A DNA stretch of 64,000 nucleotides from Hyphomicrobiales bacterium (GTDB lineage: Bacteria > Pseudomonadota > Alphaproteobacteria > Rhizobiales > Aestuariivirgaceae). The position numbers and the translations under genes were made by a program. The notes beneath the pieces are model-generated. The model was not told the DNA's origin, did not search any database, and saw only the letters and a program-made list of their open reading frames with translations. This document shows, in pieces, positions 1 through 9,073 of this stretch. Positions within the stretch are counted from its first letter, which is position 1; the number at the start of each line of letters is the position of its first letter. Location: NCBI GenBank assembly GCA_025359265.1, contig JANYHB010000055.1, forward strand, positions 1 to 64,000, in the 5' to 3' direction.

Positions 1-1296
1 TTCGGCAATGCCATTACCACTGCTGAACACGCCATTTCTTTAATGATGGCGCTGGCCCGCCAAATCCCTGAAGCCAATGCCTCCACTCACGCTGGCAAGT
101 GGGAGAAGAACCGCTTCATGGGTGTAGAGCTTTACGCCAAAACTTTGGGTGTGATTGGCTGCGGCAATATCGGTTCAATCGTGGCCGATCGTGCGTTGGG
201 TTTGAAGATGAAAGTGATCGCGTATGATCCCTTCCTCTCGCCCGAACGGGCAATGTCTATCGGCGTAGAAAAGGTTGAACTGCTGGAACTCATAACCCGG
301 GCCGACTTCATCACTTTACACACACCGCTGACCGACAAGACGCGCAATATCATCGGCGCGGCCGCCATTTCCAAAATGAAAAATGGTGTACGTATCATCA
401 ACTGCGCCCGCGGCGGATTGGTGAATGAAGACGCGCTCTATGATGCACTGCTGTCGAAACGCGTTGCTGGCGCTGCTTTGGACGTGTTTGAAGTTGAACC
501 TGCTTCAACTCATAAACTCTTCAATCTTGAAAACGTAGTGTGCACGCCGCATCTTGGTGCATCCACTGATGAAGCACAGGAAAACGTGGCGCTGCAAGTG
601 GCCGAACAAATGGCCGATTATCTGGTGAAGGGTGCCGTCACCAATGCGCTCAACATGCCATCGATCAGCGCCGAAGAAGCGCCACGCCTGAAACCCTATG
701 TAGCACTCGCTGAAAAGCTGGGAAGTTTCGCTGGGCAACTGACAGACTCTGACATCAAGGGCATCGTGATTGAATATGCGGGCGATGTGGGTGAATTGAA
801 TACCAAGGCCCTCACCTCTGCCGCCGTTGCAGGTATTTTAAAAGAGCAACTGGGTTCGATCAACATGGTTTCTGCGCCAGTCGTCGCCAAAGAGCGCGGC
901 ATCAAGGTGGATGAGGTGAAACAAACCCAACGCGGCGCTTATGAAACTTATATTCGCATCACCATCAAAACCGATAAGTATGAACGCGCCGTTGCAGGCA
1001 CCGTGTTTGGTGACGGCAAACCGCGTATTATCCAGATCAAGGGCATTGAGCTGGAATGCAACTTCGGGCCGCATATGCTTTACATTACCAATAAAGACAA
1101 ACCGGGTTTTGTTGGCCGTGTGGGCACATTGCTGGGCAATGCTGGAGTGAACATGGGCACTTTCCATCTGGGCCGCCTTGTCGAAGGGGGCGATGCCATC
1201 AGCATCATCGAAACCGATGGTGCTGTGCCGCAAGCGGTGATGGACGAAGTGCAAAATGTGCCCAATGTTGTGCAGGTAAAGGCGCTGCGGTTTTAG
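1..1296 (+). CDS. serA: D-3-phosphoglycerate dehydrogenase (5'-truncated by window edge)
   Basis: Catalyses the NAD-dependent oxidation of 3-phosphoglycerate, the first committed step of serine synthesis, in the cytosol. The frame is open from base 1, so the N-terminus lies outside the window; 431 residues remain. Visible are the Rossmann motif GVIGCGNIGS, the catalytic-region signatures INCARGG, VFEVEPA and CTPHLGAS (Arg, Glu and His of the D-2-hydroxyacid dehydrogenase family), then an intervening ASB-type domain and a C-terminal ACT domain (VGRVGTLLGNAGVNM). The long form with ACT is the type usually feedback-inhibited by serine. The next gene starts 128 bases downstream on the same strand. 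The assignment is firm. Confidence 0.96.
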   Translation, partial: FGNAITTAEHAISLMMALARQIPEANASTHAGKWEKNRFMGVELYAKTLGVIGCGNIGSIVADRALGLKMKVIAYDPFLSPERAMSIGVEKVELLELITRADFITLHTPLTDKTRNIIGAAAISKMKNGVRIINCARGGLVNEDALYDALLSKRVAGAALDVFEVEPASTHKLFNLENVVCTPHLGASTDEAQENVALQVAEQMADYLVKGAVTNALNMPSISAEEAPRLKPYVALAEKLGSFAGQLTDSDIKGIVIEYAGDVGELNTKALTSAAVAGILKEQLGSINMVSAPVVAKERGIKVDEVKQTQRGAYETYIRITIKTDKYERAVAGTVFGDGKPRIIQIKGIELECNFGPHMLYITNKDKPGFVGRVGTLLGNAGVNMGTFHLGRLVEGGDAISIIETDGAVPQAVMDEVQNVPNVVQVKALRF

Positions 1297-1346
1297 TTCA
1301 ACATCGAAGCTAAGCCGGTCGACTTCCACTTTTGCGATTAATGTTG

Positions 1347-1375
1347 GCAAACGCATCTGGTGCGCAGGCGTTTGC
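1347..1375. other. Inverted repeat downstream of serA
   Basis: Perfect 8-base arms GCAAACGC (1347-1354) and GCGTTTGC (1368-1375) enclose a 13-base loop, 50 bases after the serA stop. No T-tract follows on either strand, so this is not a classic intrinsic terminator. It could be a factor-dependent end, an operator or an mRNA-stabilising hairpin. Confidence 0.35.
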
Positions 1376-1424
1376 GAACCACCGCTAAGGATGAAGAAGG
1401 GTCGGACTTGACCCTGCCTCCACA

Positions 1425-4106
1425 ATGATTGATCTTGTCACAATGAGTGACAGGCGCACCAGCTTTATCGCGACTTTTGGCCCAACGGGAGCCGAAGGGG
1501 CCAGCCTATCAGCATCCGTATTGGGAAGGCGGGGCGCTGCCCTATGCCAGATGGCACAGGCAAATTTGGCCGTGCCGCCGGGCTTTGTCTTGAATACCGA
1601 AAGCTGCCGTATGATTGCTGCGGGCGGGGCGGGTAATGTTGAAGCCGTTCAGGCTTTGATAACGCAGGGCTTGGTCGGCATCGAACAAGCCACGGGCTGC
1701 GCGCTGGGAGATCGAAGAAAACTGTTGCTGCTCGCCGTGCGGCCGTCAACCCCAACGACATTGCCGGGAACCTTGGAAGCCGTTTTGAACCTGGGGCTGA
1801 ATGATGAAACCGTTGATGGCTTGGGCGCCAGCGCAGGTGATCATGCTTTTGCCCAAGAATGTTATCGCCGTCTGATCCAAAATTATGGACACATTGTTTT
1901 AGGTGATGACCCTGCCGCCTTTGACGATTTGTTGAACCTCTACATGGAAGAGCGCGGCTATATGTCTACCCGCGAAATCAGAGGCACCGAGGGGCCAGAG
2001 TTGGCAGCGCGCTTCAAATCTCAAATCGAAAGCAATGGCGGGCGCGTGTTCCCGCAAAATGTCGGCGAGCAGTTATGGAATGCCATTGCGGCTCTCGCGC
2101 GCAACTGGCAAAGCCCTCGGGCAAAGCTACAACGCAAATTGCATGGACTGAAAGATGATGCGGGCCTGGCAATTGTGGTGCAAGCCATGGTATTTGGCAA
2201 CCAGCCTGAACATTCCGGCCATGGTCACGCTGCCTCTCGATCGGCCCAAACGGGGCTTCCTGAAATCAACGGTGAATATCTCACCAACGCCCAAGGCCCA
2301 GATCTTGATGCAAGGCTGAGACAATCCCTGCCAATCACCGGCACTTCAACCTCATTGCAATCAGATGAGCCAGCCGCCTTCGCCCAGCTGGATACGGCAT
2401 TGAAACGCCTTGAGCACGAACTGCGTGACGCCGTTGATGTGGATTTCGTCGTGTCCCAGGGTGGCCTTTGGCTTCTGGATCTGCGCAGTGCCCGGCGCAA
2501 TACGGCAGCCAACTTGAAACTCCTTACTGACCTGGTGAGCCAGCAGCGCATCAGCATTTCTGAGGCTTTGCTGCGCATTGATCCCTTGGCGTTAGACCAG
2601 TTATTGCACTCGACGATAGACCCCACAGCTAAGCGTACCGTCATGGGCCAAGGCATTGGCGCATCTCCAGGTGCAGCATCGGGTATGATTTCCTTTGATG
2701 CCAATGAGGCGCGAACCCTTGCCAGCCAAGGCTACCACATTATTTTGGTGCGCCCTGAAACCGGCCCGGAAGATATCAAGGGCTTGCAGATCGCAGCGGG
2801 TGTTCTTACCACGCGCGGGGGCATGACAAGCCATGCAGCGGTGATTGCGCGAGGCATGGGCAGGCCGTGCGTGACGGGAGCTTCAACCCTCAAAATCGAT
2901 GTGGCCGAAGGCTTGTTGAAAGCCCCTGGCCTAACCTTGAAGAGTGGCGACATCATCACCATCGACGGCTCATCGGGCCAAGTTTTGAACGGTGAAGTGG
3001 CCGTGATCAAGCCCACCTTATCCGGAGACTTTGCGACAATCTTAAAATGGGCCGACCAAACCCGCCGCATGGCAGTGCGCGCCAATGCCGAAACCGCGCA
3101 CGATGCCAAATTGGCGCGAGACTTTGGCGCCGAGGGCATCGGCCTTGCACGCACCGAGCATATGTTCTTTGAGGGCGACCGCATCATCCCTATCCGCGAA
3201 ATGATTTTGGCTGATACGGAAAAAGAACGGCGCGCCGCTTTGGCAAAAATTCTGCCTCTTTTACGCGCCGACTTTATCGCCCTTTTCACCATCATGGCAG
3301 GCTTGCCTGTCACCATCCGATTACTCGATCCGCCATTGCATGAATTTTTACCCACGCAAGGCGATGAGATTGAGGCTTTGGCCCGCAGCTTGGGCGTTGA
3401 TCCCTCCAACTTCAAAAAGCGTGTGTTGGATTTGCGCGAGCAGAACCCGATGTTAGGTCACCGAGGTGTACGGCTGCTTTTATCTTATCCCGAAATAACC
3501 GACATGCAGGCCAGAGCCATTTTTGAAGCCGCAGCAGAGGTTGCCGCCCACGGGGGAACAGTGCCGATAGCCGAGATAATGGTGCCACTGGTGGTTTCAC
3601 GCGAGGAAATCTCTGCCGTGCGTGCCCGTATCGACGCAGTGGCTAAAGATGTTGCTAAAGAAACCGGCCAGAAGCTGGAATATCTGGTGGGCACCATGAT
3701 TGAAACACCGCGCGCGGCTTTAAAAGCGGCGGACATTGCAACCGAAGCCGAGTTTTTCTCTCTTGGGACGAATGATTTAACCCAAACCACTTTTGGCATC
3801 AGTCGTGATGACAGTGCGCGGTTCATCAGCGAATATACCAGCCGGAAAATTTTTCAGGGCGATCCGTTCGTGTCTTTAGATATCGAGGGCGTGGGCGAAC
3901 TGATTGCGCTCGCAATCGAACGAGGGCGAAAAGGACGTCAAAATTTACATGTTGGCATTTGCGGCGAACATGGCGGAGACCCAGACTCAATCGCCTTTTT
4001 CGAGGCTGTTGGGCTGGATTATATCTCTTGTTCACCCTTCCGCGTGCCTATTGCCCGCCTGGCAGCGGCCCAAGCGACCCTGAAAAATTCAAACAAAACT
4101 ATTTGA
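1425..4106 (+). CDS. ppdK: Pyruvate phosphate dikinase-like protein with divergent ATP-grasp domain
   Basis: 893 residues, the full length of pyruvate phosphate dikinases, which interconvert pyruvate, ATP and Pi with PEP, AMP and PPi. The swivelling phosphohistidine domain is intact (GGMTSHAAVIARGMG, His about residue 470), as is the C-terminal PEP/pyruvate barrel (GTNDLTQTTFG, GICGEHGGDP with the catalytic Cys, CSPFRVPIARLAAAQ). The N-terminal ATP-grasp part is unusually diverged: the nucleotide Lys in the usual GGKGANL is Arg (GRRGAAL), the usual RSGA is RPST, and the LQTR-type end motif is LDLR. The ATP half-reaction may be altered or lost. The start could also be the Met at 1443. The PEP-utilising family call is firm; full dikinase activity is uncertain. 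Confidence 0.85.
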   Translation: MIDLVTMSDRRTSFIATFGPTGAEGASLSASVLGRRGAALCQMAQANLAVPPGFVLNTESCRMIAAGGAGNVEAVQALITQGLVGIEQATGCALGDRRKLLLLAVRPSTPTTLPGTLEAVLNLGLNDETVDGLGASAGDHAFAQECYRRLIQNYGHIVLGDDPAAFDDLLNLYMEERGYMSTREIRGTEGPELAARFKSQIESNGGRVFPQNVGEQLWNAIAALARNWQSPRAKLQRKLHGLKDDAGLAIVVQAMVFGNQPEHSGHGHAASRSAQTGLPEINGEYLTNAQGPDLDARLRQSLPITGTSTSLQSDEPAAFAQLDTALKRLEHELRDAVDVDFVVSQGGLWLLDLRSARRNTAANLKLLTDLVSQQRISISEALLRIDPLALDQLLHSTIDPTAKRTVMGQGIGASPGAASGMISFDANEARTLASQGYHIILVRPETGPEDIKGLQIAAGVLTTRGGMTSHAAVIARGMGRPCVTGASTLKIDVAEGLLKAPGLTLKSGDIITIDGSSGQVLNGEVAVIKPTLSGDFATILKWADQTRRMAVRANAETAHDAKLARDFGAEGIGLARTEHMFFEGDRIIPIREMILADTEKERRAALAKILPLLRADFIALFTIMAGLPVTIRLLDPPLHEFLPTQGDEIEALARSLGVDPSNFKKRVLDLREQNPMLGHRGVRLLLSYPEITDMQARAIFEAAAEVAAHGGTVPIAEIMVPLVVSREEISAVRARIDAVAKDVAKETGQKLEYLVGTMIETPRAALKAADIATEAEFFSLGTNDLTQTTFGISRDDSARFISEYTSRKIFQGDPFVSLDIEGVGELIALAIERGRKGRQNLHVGICGEHGGDPDSIAFFEAVGLDYISCSPFRVPIARLAAAQATLKNSNKTI

Positions 4107-4258
4107 ATTCAGTTGGTTAAGCATGCTCAAATTGAATGTGTTGCGAATGTGTAAATGTGGCTAGAATTGGTTTGCACTGTGGTTAACCTATGCTAAACGA
4201 CAACGGCGTATGTTGCATCCCGGGCCCTGTTGCCCCTTAGTCGAAGGACCTGAGAGCA

Positions 4259-5260
4259 TTGTATAAAAGCCAGCGTAAATCCAGGCAAAGCATCTATCAA
4301 GACTATGACGCACTTGACCTGCCGATCCACAGGCGCAATCGCGTATTGGATACTCTGCCCGTTGTTATTGTGGGCCTCATGTTGATCCTGGCTCTTGCTT
4401 TCGCGGGCAACATTATCGGTCGCAATGCTTCGGCGCACAACGCACCCAGCGAAGAGCTCGCTTCAATGATTGCGCCCACCTCCAGCCTTTCAACCAAGGG
4501 CCCGCTGTTGCCCTCGGCTTCACTATTGCCTGTGGGTGAATCTGCGGCCGACTTGAATTTTAACAGTTTGCGTCGCCAGACTGTGATTACAGAAGGTAAG
4601 GGCGATTTACAATTGGTGCCAGAAGTGGTGGCCGCTGTGCCGCCTCCTTTGCCTAAATTTAAGCCCGCCAATATCGCAAGAACCGCAGCCTTGCCCAAGG
4701 GGGTCAAAATTATTCCGGCATCGGTTAATCTGACGGAAGAAAATGATATTCCTGCGCCGGCTGTAAAGCGTATTGTCACTAATCCAAGTGTTCCCGCCAT
4801 CACCACGCAATTTACCGTCAGCCCACAGCAAAAGCTTCAAATTGTAGCACAGCGCCGCGTGCGTCTGGCTGAAGAAAACTGCTTGGCCCGCGCGGTATAT
4901 TTCGAATCGCGGTCTGAATCAGATTTGGGCCAGCTTGCCGTGGCGAAGGTTGTTTTGAACCGGGTCAAGAACCCGGATTTTCCAAAAACCATTTGTGGCG
5001 TTGTTTACCAAGGCTCCGGTTCACGCAATTCCTGTCAATTTTCTTTTGCCTGCGATGGCTTGCCTGACGACGTAAAATCACCAGAGGCTTGGGCTCATGC
5101 CAAAAGCATTGCCCAACGCGCGATATCGAACGATCCGGCGGTTGCCATGCTCGGCAACGCTGTGAACTACCACGCTGACTATGTCACGCCTAAATGGTCT
5201 CGCACCATGCGAAGGCTCACGCGCATTGGCCACCACATTTTTTACGCTTATCGCGGCTGA
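4259..5260 (+). CDS. SleB-like cell wall hydrolase, membrane-anchored
   Basis: 333 residues starting at TTG, preceded by AAGGAC about 10 bases upstream; no in-frame ATG is better placed. A single hydrophobic segment (about residues 29-54) anchors the N-terminus, followed by a proline-rich, poorly conserved linker of about 150 residues. The C-terminal ~130 residues match the SleB/Hydrolase_2 family (CLARAVYFESRSES, GQLAVAKVVLNRV, CQFSFACDG, NYHADYV). This family contains spore-cortex and peptidoglycan lytic enzymes; in a non-sporulating proteobacterium it is expected to remodel peptidoglycan from the periplasmic side. It stands alone between ppdK and a convergent operon. Confidence 0.85.
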   Translation: MYKSQRKSRQSIYQDYDALDLPIHRRNRVLDTLPVVIVGLMLILALAFAGNIIGRNASAHNAPSEELASMIAPTSSLSTKGPLLPSASLLPVGESAADLNFNSLRRQTVITEGKGDLQLVPEVVAAVPPPLPKFKPANIARTAALPKGVKIIPASVNLTEENDIPAPAVKRIVTNPSVPAITTQFTVSPQQKLQIVAQRRVRLAEENCLARAVYFESRSESDLGQLAVAKVVLNRVKNPDFPKTICGVVYQGSGSRNSCQFSFACDGLPDDVKSPEAWAHAKSIAQRAISNDPAVAMLGNAVNYHADYVTPKWSRTMRRLTRIGHHIFYAYRG

Positions 5261-5265
5261 TACTT

Positions 5266-5769
5266 TCAAAAATCCAAAATAAACGGCTTAGCTTCGTAAG
5301 CGTCAGCGCCGCGACCGATGTGCTCCACAGCGCGCAACATGCGGCCTTTGCGGCCTAACCGATCGTCAACATGCTTCACGATCATTCGATTTGGCGTAGC
5401 GGAGGGCGAGGCCAATCTTAGTTTTTGCGCCAGTTCCATTTCATCTTCGCCGGGCCGCAGCATACACAACGCGGCGAATGCCGAAGCTGTCGAACGGCTA
5501 ATGCCCGCCCAACAGTGAATGATCATCGGGTAGCTTTTATCCCACGCCGAAATGAAGTTCAGCAAACGGTCAATGTCATCGGCACTGGCAGCCTTCAACC
5601 CCGGCGCCTCTTCATTGATATCATTGAATGTGAGTTTTAGGTGGTGTTGGTCAACAATGCCGCGATAAGTGGGGTGGGCTGTTTCTGGCCCCAAAATGCC
5701 GATCACCGACTGTGCCTTGTGCAAATCAATCTGTTCCTGCGCACGTGAAAGCCCGCAAACAATGATCAT
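5266..5769 (-). CDS. Protein tyrosine/dual-specificity phosphatase-like protein
   Basis: 167 residues with the cysteine-phosphatase signature HCWAGISRST (nucleophile Cys86, phosphate-binding Arg92) typical of the PTP/DSP superfamily, and an upstream Asp (about residue 50) that could act as the general acid. Its ATG overlaps the stop of the preceding HD gene (ATGA), with GGAGGGG just upstream, so it is the last gene of the ygfZ-tag-HD operon. Similar small alphaproteobacterial phosphatases have no established substrate. The superfamily is secure; the substrate cannot be inferred. Confidence 0.8.
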   Translation of the reverse strand: MIIVCGLSRAQEQIDLHKAQSVIGILGPETAHPTYRGIVDQHHLKLTFNDINEEAPGLKAASADDIDRLLNFISAWDKSYPMIIHCWAGISRSTASAFAALCMLRPGEDEMELAQKLRLASPSATPNRMIVKHVDDRLGRKGRMLRAVEHIGRGADAYEAKPFILDF

Positions 5770-6353
5770 AACAGCCCCTCGAACCGTTTCACGTAGGCCT
5801 GCTTTGCTGCGACGGCTGGCAAAGGCTGCAACTGAAGGAATTGTTTGAAACCTTGGCCACCCAACCCTTTTGGCCTGCCAAAAAACTTCTCTGCCTCATC
5901 CAATTCGAAACCTGCCAGCTGCGTTGCCTCAAGATACGCTGCAATTTGGTCAGCCTTCTTGATGTCCATCATCAGCCAGTCTTCGTCCTGTGGGCGAAGC
6001 CCGAAGCGCTGGCAAATGGCTGCCATTAAACGCAATTCAAATTCTTTGTAGTCTACGCCAAGTGCGGCTTTGAATGGCGAGATCATATCCCCAATCACAT
6101 ACTCCGCTGCATCATGCAACAGTGCAGCAAGCCGCTGAGAACGCGATACATCAGCGTTAGTATGACTGTAAATCGCTTCAACCAACAGGCAGTGTTGCGC
6201 CACTGAGAAAGCATGATCGCCCTTGGTTTGCCCGTTCCACCGCGCCACCCGCGCCAACCCATGCGCGATATCTTCAATCTCAATATCCAGCGGCGAAGGA
6301 TCAAGCAAATCCAGCCGGCGGCCAGAGAGCATTCTTTGCCAGGCGCGTGCCAT
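5766..6353 (-). CDS. HD-domain phosphohydrolase (YfbR-type)
   Basis: 195 residues. The HD metal ligands are visible: GDHAFSVAQH, then LLHDAAEYVIGDM (His-Asp pair), and a later Asp in the C-terminal half, as in small HD hydrolases related to 5'-deoxynucleotidase YfbR. Such enzymes dephosphorylate nucleotides, but the specificity is not certain here. The start ATG overlaps the tag stop by one base (TGATG) and the stop overlaps the phosphatase start, so translation is probably coupled across the operon. Confidence 0.82.
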   Translation of the reverse strand: MARAWQRMLSGRRLDLLDPSPLDIEIEDIAHGLARVARWNGQTKGDHAFSVAQHCLLVEAIYSHTNADVSRSQRLAALLHDAAEYVIGDMISPFKAALGVDYKEFELRLMAAICQRFGLRPQDEDWLMMDIKKADQIAAYLEATQLAGFELDEAEKFFGRPKGLGGQGFKQFLQLQPLPAVAAKQAYVKRFEGLL

Positions 6354-6928
6354 CAGCGCGTCAACTTCTTCACCGCCTCATGACGATGACAGGTGACAAC
6401 ATGGTCATTGTAAAGCCCGCAAGCCTGCATGAAAGCATAGACAATTGTTGGCCCCACAAATTTGAACCCGCGTTGCAAAAGGTCTTTCGATATCTTCTCT
6501 GTTAGTGGTGTTTTGGCAGGCATCTGCCGCAGGCCATCGTAAGCCAAGTTGATCGGCTTGCCACCCACATGATCCCAGAGATAGCCGGAAAAATCCGGCA
6601 TCTTGAGAAAAGCCTCAGCACTTTTCACGGCACTTTCAATTTTCAACCGATTGCGCACAATGCCAACGTCTTGCATCAGGGCCTCAATTTTTGCGGGGCC
6701 ATAGTTCACGATCACATCGGGCTTGAAGCCATCGAAGGCAGCACGAAAATTGTCACGCTTTCGCAATATCGTAATCCATGACAGGCCCGCTTGAAAGCCA
6801 TCGAGAATGAGCTTTTCAAACAGCGCGCGGGAGTCATATTCAGGTACCCCCCAATCAGTGTCATGATAGTGCACATAAAGTGCATCCGTGCCACACCAGC
6901 TGCACCGGCAGATACCATCAGCGTGCAT
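6353..6928 (-). CDS. tag: DNA-3-methyladenine glycosylase I
   Basis: Excises 3-methyladenine from alkylated DNA to begin base excision repair. About 191 residues from the ATG at 6928. Typical Tag features are the N-terminal CRCSWCG and YHDTDWGVP, the SWITILRKRDNFRAAFDGF segment of the helix-hairpin-helix fold, and KFVGPTIVYAFMQACGLYNDH with C-terminal zinc-ligand candidates (Cys/His). A GTG at 6940 forming a GTGA overlap with the ygfZ stop is an alternative start. It lies in the same operon as ygfZ and the HD gene. Confidence 0.93.
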   Translation of the reverse strand: MHADGICRCSWCGTDALYVHYHDTDWGVPEYDSRALFEKLILDGFQAGLSWITILRKRDNFRAAFDGFKPDVIVNYGPAKIEALMQDVGIVRNRLKIESAVKSAEAFLKMPDFSGYLWDHVGGKPINLAYDGLRQMPAKTPLTEKISKDLLQRGFKFVGPTIVYAFMQACGLYNDHVVTCHRHEAVKKLTR

Positions 6929-6936
6929 AACCGCCG

Positions 6937-7707
6937 TCACAGTTTCATCCAATCTGGTTTCACGATGACCATGCCCGGCGTTTGGCCAACTTCGGCCATC
7001 CGGTCGGTGCGGATCAGGGCAATAGCAACTTTGCTTCTGCGGCCCAAAACTTCGCCCAAAAGAACATCGCCCACCCGAATTTCATCCGTAGGCTGATCAT
7101 TTTCAAACAACACTGGCATGATGCGATTGCGTACCGTGCCTCGGTGCTGCATACGAGACACAACCTCCTGCCCGATGTAACATCCCTTCTTGAAATCCAG
7201 CGCCCCCAGCAAATCAAAATTTGCTTCATGCGGAAATAACTTGCCACTGCCAATTTCACCGCTATCTGCCACGCCGATAGCGTATCTCGCTTCATCATAC
7301 GCTGTGCCCGCGGGGCAGTTACCCCGCGCGACGATGCCACGAAGCCCAAGAGACTGTTGGCGCGGATCATGTGCCGTGCCCAACCCTGCCACAACTTCCA
7401 AATCGTCCCGCAGCATAATTTCAAATTTTGCCCTGAGCCGATAGAGTTTAAGCCTTGCAGTCAAATCGTCTGCGGCGTCTTTTGCACAATCCAGAAAAAC
7501 TGAATGCGCTGCACTGTGCACAAACACGTCATGCAGAATTTTCCCCTGGGGAGAAAGCAAGGCACCATATGCGATTTCTCCCTGATTTAAATTTTCAACA
7601 TCGCACGTTAAGATATTGTGAAGAAAAGATAAAACGCCTTCGCCCCGCAGCGCAACAACGGCGCGGTTAACAAGGCTTTCAGCGTTGAATGGTTGGATGG
7701 TTGCCAT
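6937..7707 (-). CDS. ygfZ: Folate-binding protein YgfZ (GcvT-like)
   Basis: 256 residues related to the T-protein of glycine cleavage. It carries the YgfZ signature KGCYIGQEVVSRMQHRG, whose Cys is the hallmark of the COG0354 family that uses tetrahydrofolate to help repair or assemble certain iron-sulfur enzymes. It is the first gene of a minus-strand operon (ygfZ-tag-HD-phosphatase) and is divergent from the dihydroorotase-like gene, with about 50 bases between the starts. The assignment is secure. Confidence 0.92.
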   Translation of the reverse strand: MATIQPFNAESLVNRAVVALRGEGVLSFLHNILTCDVENLNQGEIAYGALLSPQGKILHDVFVHSAAHSVFLDCAKDAADDLTARLKLYRLRAKFEIMLRDDLEVVAGLGTAHDPRQQSLGLRGIVARGNCPAGTAYDEARYAIGVADSGEIGSGKLFPHEANFDLLGALDFKKGCYIGQEVVSRMQHRGTVRNRIMPVLFENDQPTDEIRVGDVLLGEVLGRRSKVAIALIRTDRMAEVGQTPGMVIVKPDWMKL

Positions 7708-7760
7708 GGCAGTGCATTCGTTTTACGAGATGGGGAGAGCAGAGGCAAGGATTCCACCAC

Positions 7761-9071
7761 GTGCAAAACGTTGATTTAATCTTGAAAGGCGCAATTGTTG
7801 CTGGCCCCGTGGGAATTGCCCAAACCGATTTGGCTGTATTGAGCGGGAAGATCGTTGCAATAGGCAGTGTGTCGCATCTTGTGGCCGCCGAAACCTTGAA
7901 CTGCGCGAACCTGCACATCTTGCCAGGCGTGATTGATTCCCAAGTTCATTTCCGCGAACCCGGCGCGCCGCACAAAGAAGATTTGGAAACCGGCAGTCGC
8001 GCGGCGGTGATGGGCGGTGTTACCACTGTTTTTGAAATGCCAAACACCAAACCGGAAACAACTTCCGCTATGGCGCTTGCCGATAAAATATCGCGCGCAC
8101 GCCACCGAATGTTTTGTGACTTTGCATTTTATGTTGGCGGCACCCATGAGAACTTTGCAAGCATTCCGGAACTCGAAGCTTTGGAAGGCTCAGCTGGCAT
8201 TAAAGTTTTTGCCGGTTCTTCTACCGGGGATCTTCTCGTCGAAGATGAGGCTGGCCTTGAAGCCATCATCAGCCGCCTGACCCGCCGCGCTGCTTTTCAC
8301 AGTGAAGATGAGGCGCGGCTGCGGGCGCGCGTTTCACAGCAACGCGCCAGCGATCCGTCTTCACACCCCACATGGCGCGATGTTGAAGCAGCCGTCATAT
8401 CCACGGCTCGCCTTATCCGCATCGCTAAGAAGCATAACAAGCGCATCCACGTTTTGCACATATCAACTGCTGAAGAACTGCCCCTGCTGGCCGCAGCGCG
8501 CGACGTGGCAACAGTAGAGGTAACCCCGCACCATCTTACGCTCAGTGCCGATGATTATGCGCGGCTTGGCACCAAACTGCAGATGAATCCACCCGTGCGT
8601 GAAAGCCGCCACCGCGATGCACTGTGGGCCGCCATATCCACTGGCTTGGTGGATGTTCTGGGTTCAGATCACGCGCCCCACACGTTGGAAGAAAAAGCCA
8701 AGCCTTACCCCGCATCTCCATCAGGCATGCCCGGTGTGCAAACTTTGGTTCCGATTATGCTCAATCATGTGAATGAGGGGCGCCTGACGTTGCAGCGTTT
8801 TGTTGATCTGACATCCCACGGCCCACAGCGCATTTTTAACCTGCGCAACAAGGGCCGCATTGCGGAAGGTTATGACGCCGATTTCACCATCGTGGATTTG
8901 GCGCGAACCGAAATCATTTCAGATAAGTGGATTGAAAGCCGCTGCGGCTGGACACCTTATGAAGGCAAAAAAGTAAGAGGCTGGCCCGTTGGCACTATTG
9001 TTGGTGGTGCAAAAGCCATGTGGCAAGGCGAAATTGCGGCCAAGGCTTCTGGCGAACCGGTGAGGTTTTAA
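7761..9071 (+). CDS. pyrC: Dihydroorotase-like amidohydrolase
   Basis: 436 residues from a GTG at 7761 with AAGG upstream; the longer in-frame start at 7689 would overlap the divergent ygfZ start and adds no conserved sequence. Class I dihydroorotase features are present: VHFREPG, FEMPNT, the carboxylated-Lys region GIKVFAGSS, HVLHIST, GSDHAPHT (catalytic Asp) and SGMPGVQT. The first metal His of the usual DxHxH is Gln (DSQVH). From memory this DxQVHFREPG variant is common in an alphaproteobacterial branch, so it may be a lineage trait. The expected reaction is carbamoyl-aspartate to dihydroorotate in pyrimidine synthesis. Two bases separate it from acuI. Confidence 0.85.
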   Translation: MQNVDLILKGAIVAGPVGIAQTDLAVLSGKIVAIGSVSHLVAAETLNCANLHILPGVIDSQVHFREPGAPHKEDLETGSRAAVMGGVTTVFEMPNTKPETTSAMALADKISRARHRMFCDFAFYVGGTHENFASIPELEALEGSAGIKVFAGSSTGDLLVEDEAGLEAIISRLTRRAAFHSEDEARLRARVSQQRASDPSSHPTWRDVEAAVISTARLIRIAKKHNKRIHVLHISTAEELPLLAAARDVATVEVTPHHLTLSADDYARLGTKLQMNPPVRESRHRDALWAAISTGLVDVLGSDHAPHTLEEKAKPYPASPSGMPGVQTLVPIMLNHVNEGRLTLQRFVDLTSHGPQRIFNLRNKGRIAEGYDADFTIVDLARTEIISDKWIESRCGWTPYEGKKVRGWPVGTIVGGAKAMWQGEIAAKASGEPVRF

Positions 9072-9073
9072 AC

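Noticed and set aside
838-1425. Minus-strand open frame of 195 codons across the end of serA
   Set aside because: Antisense to conserved serA codons, no ribosome site and no recognisable product.
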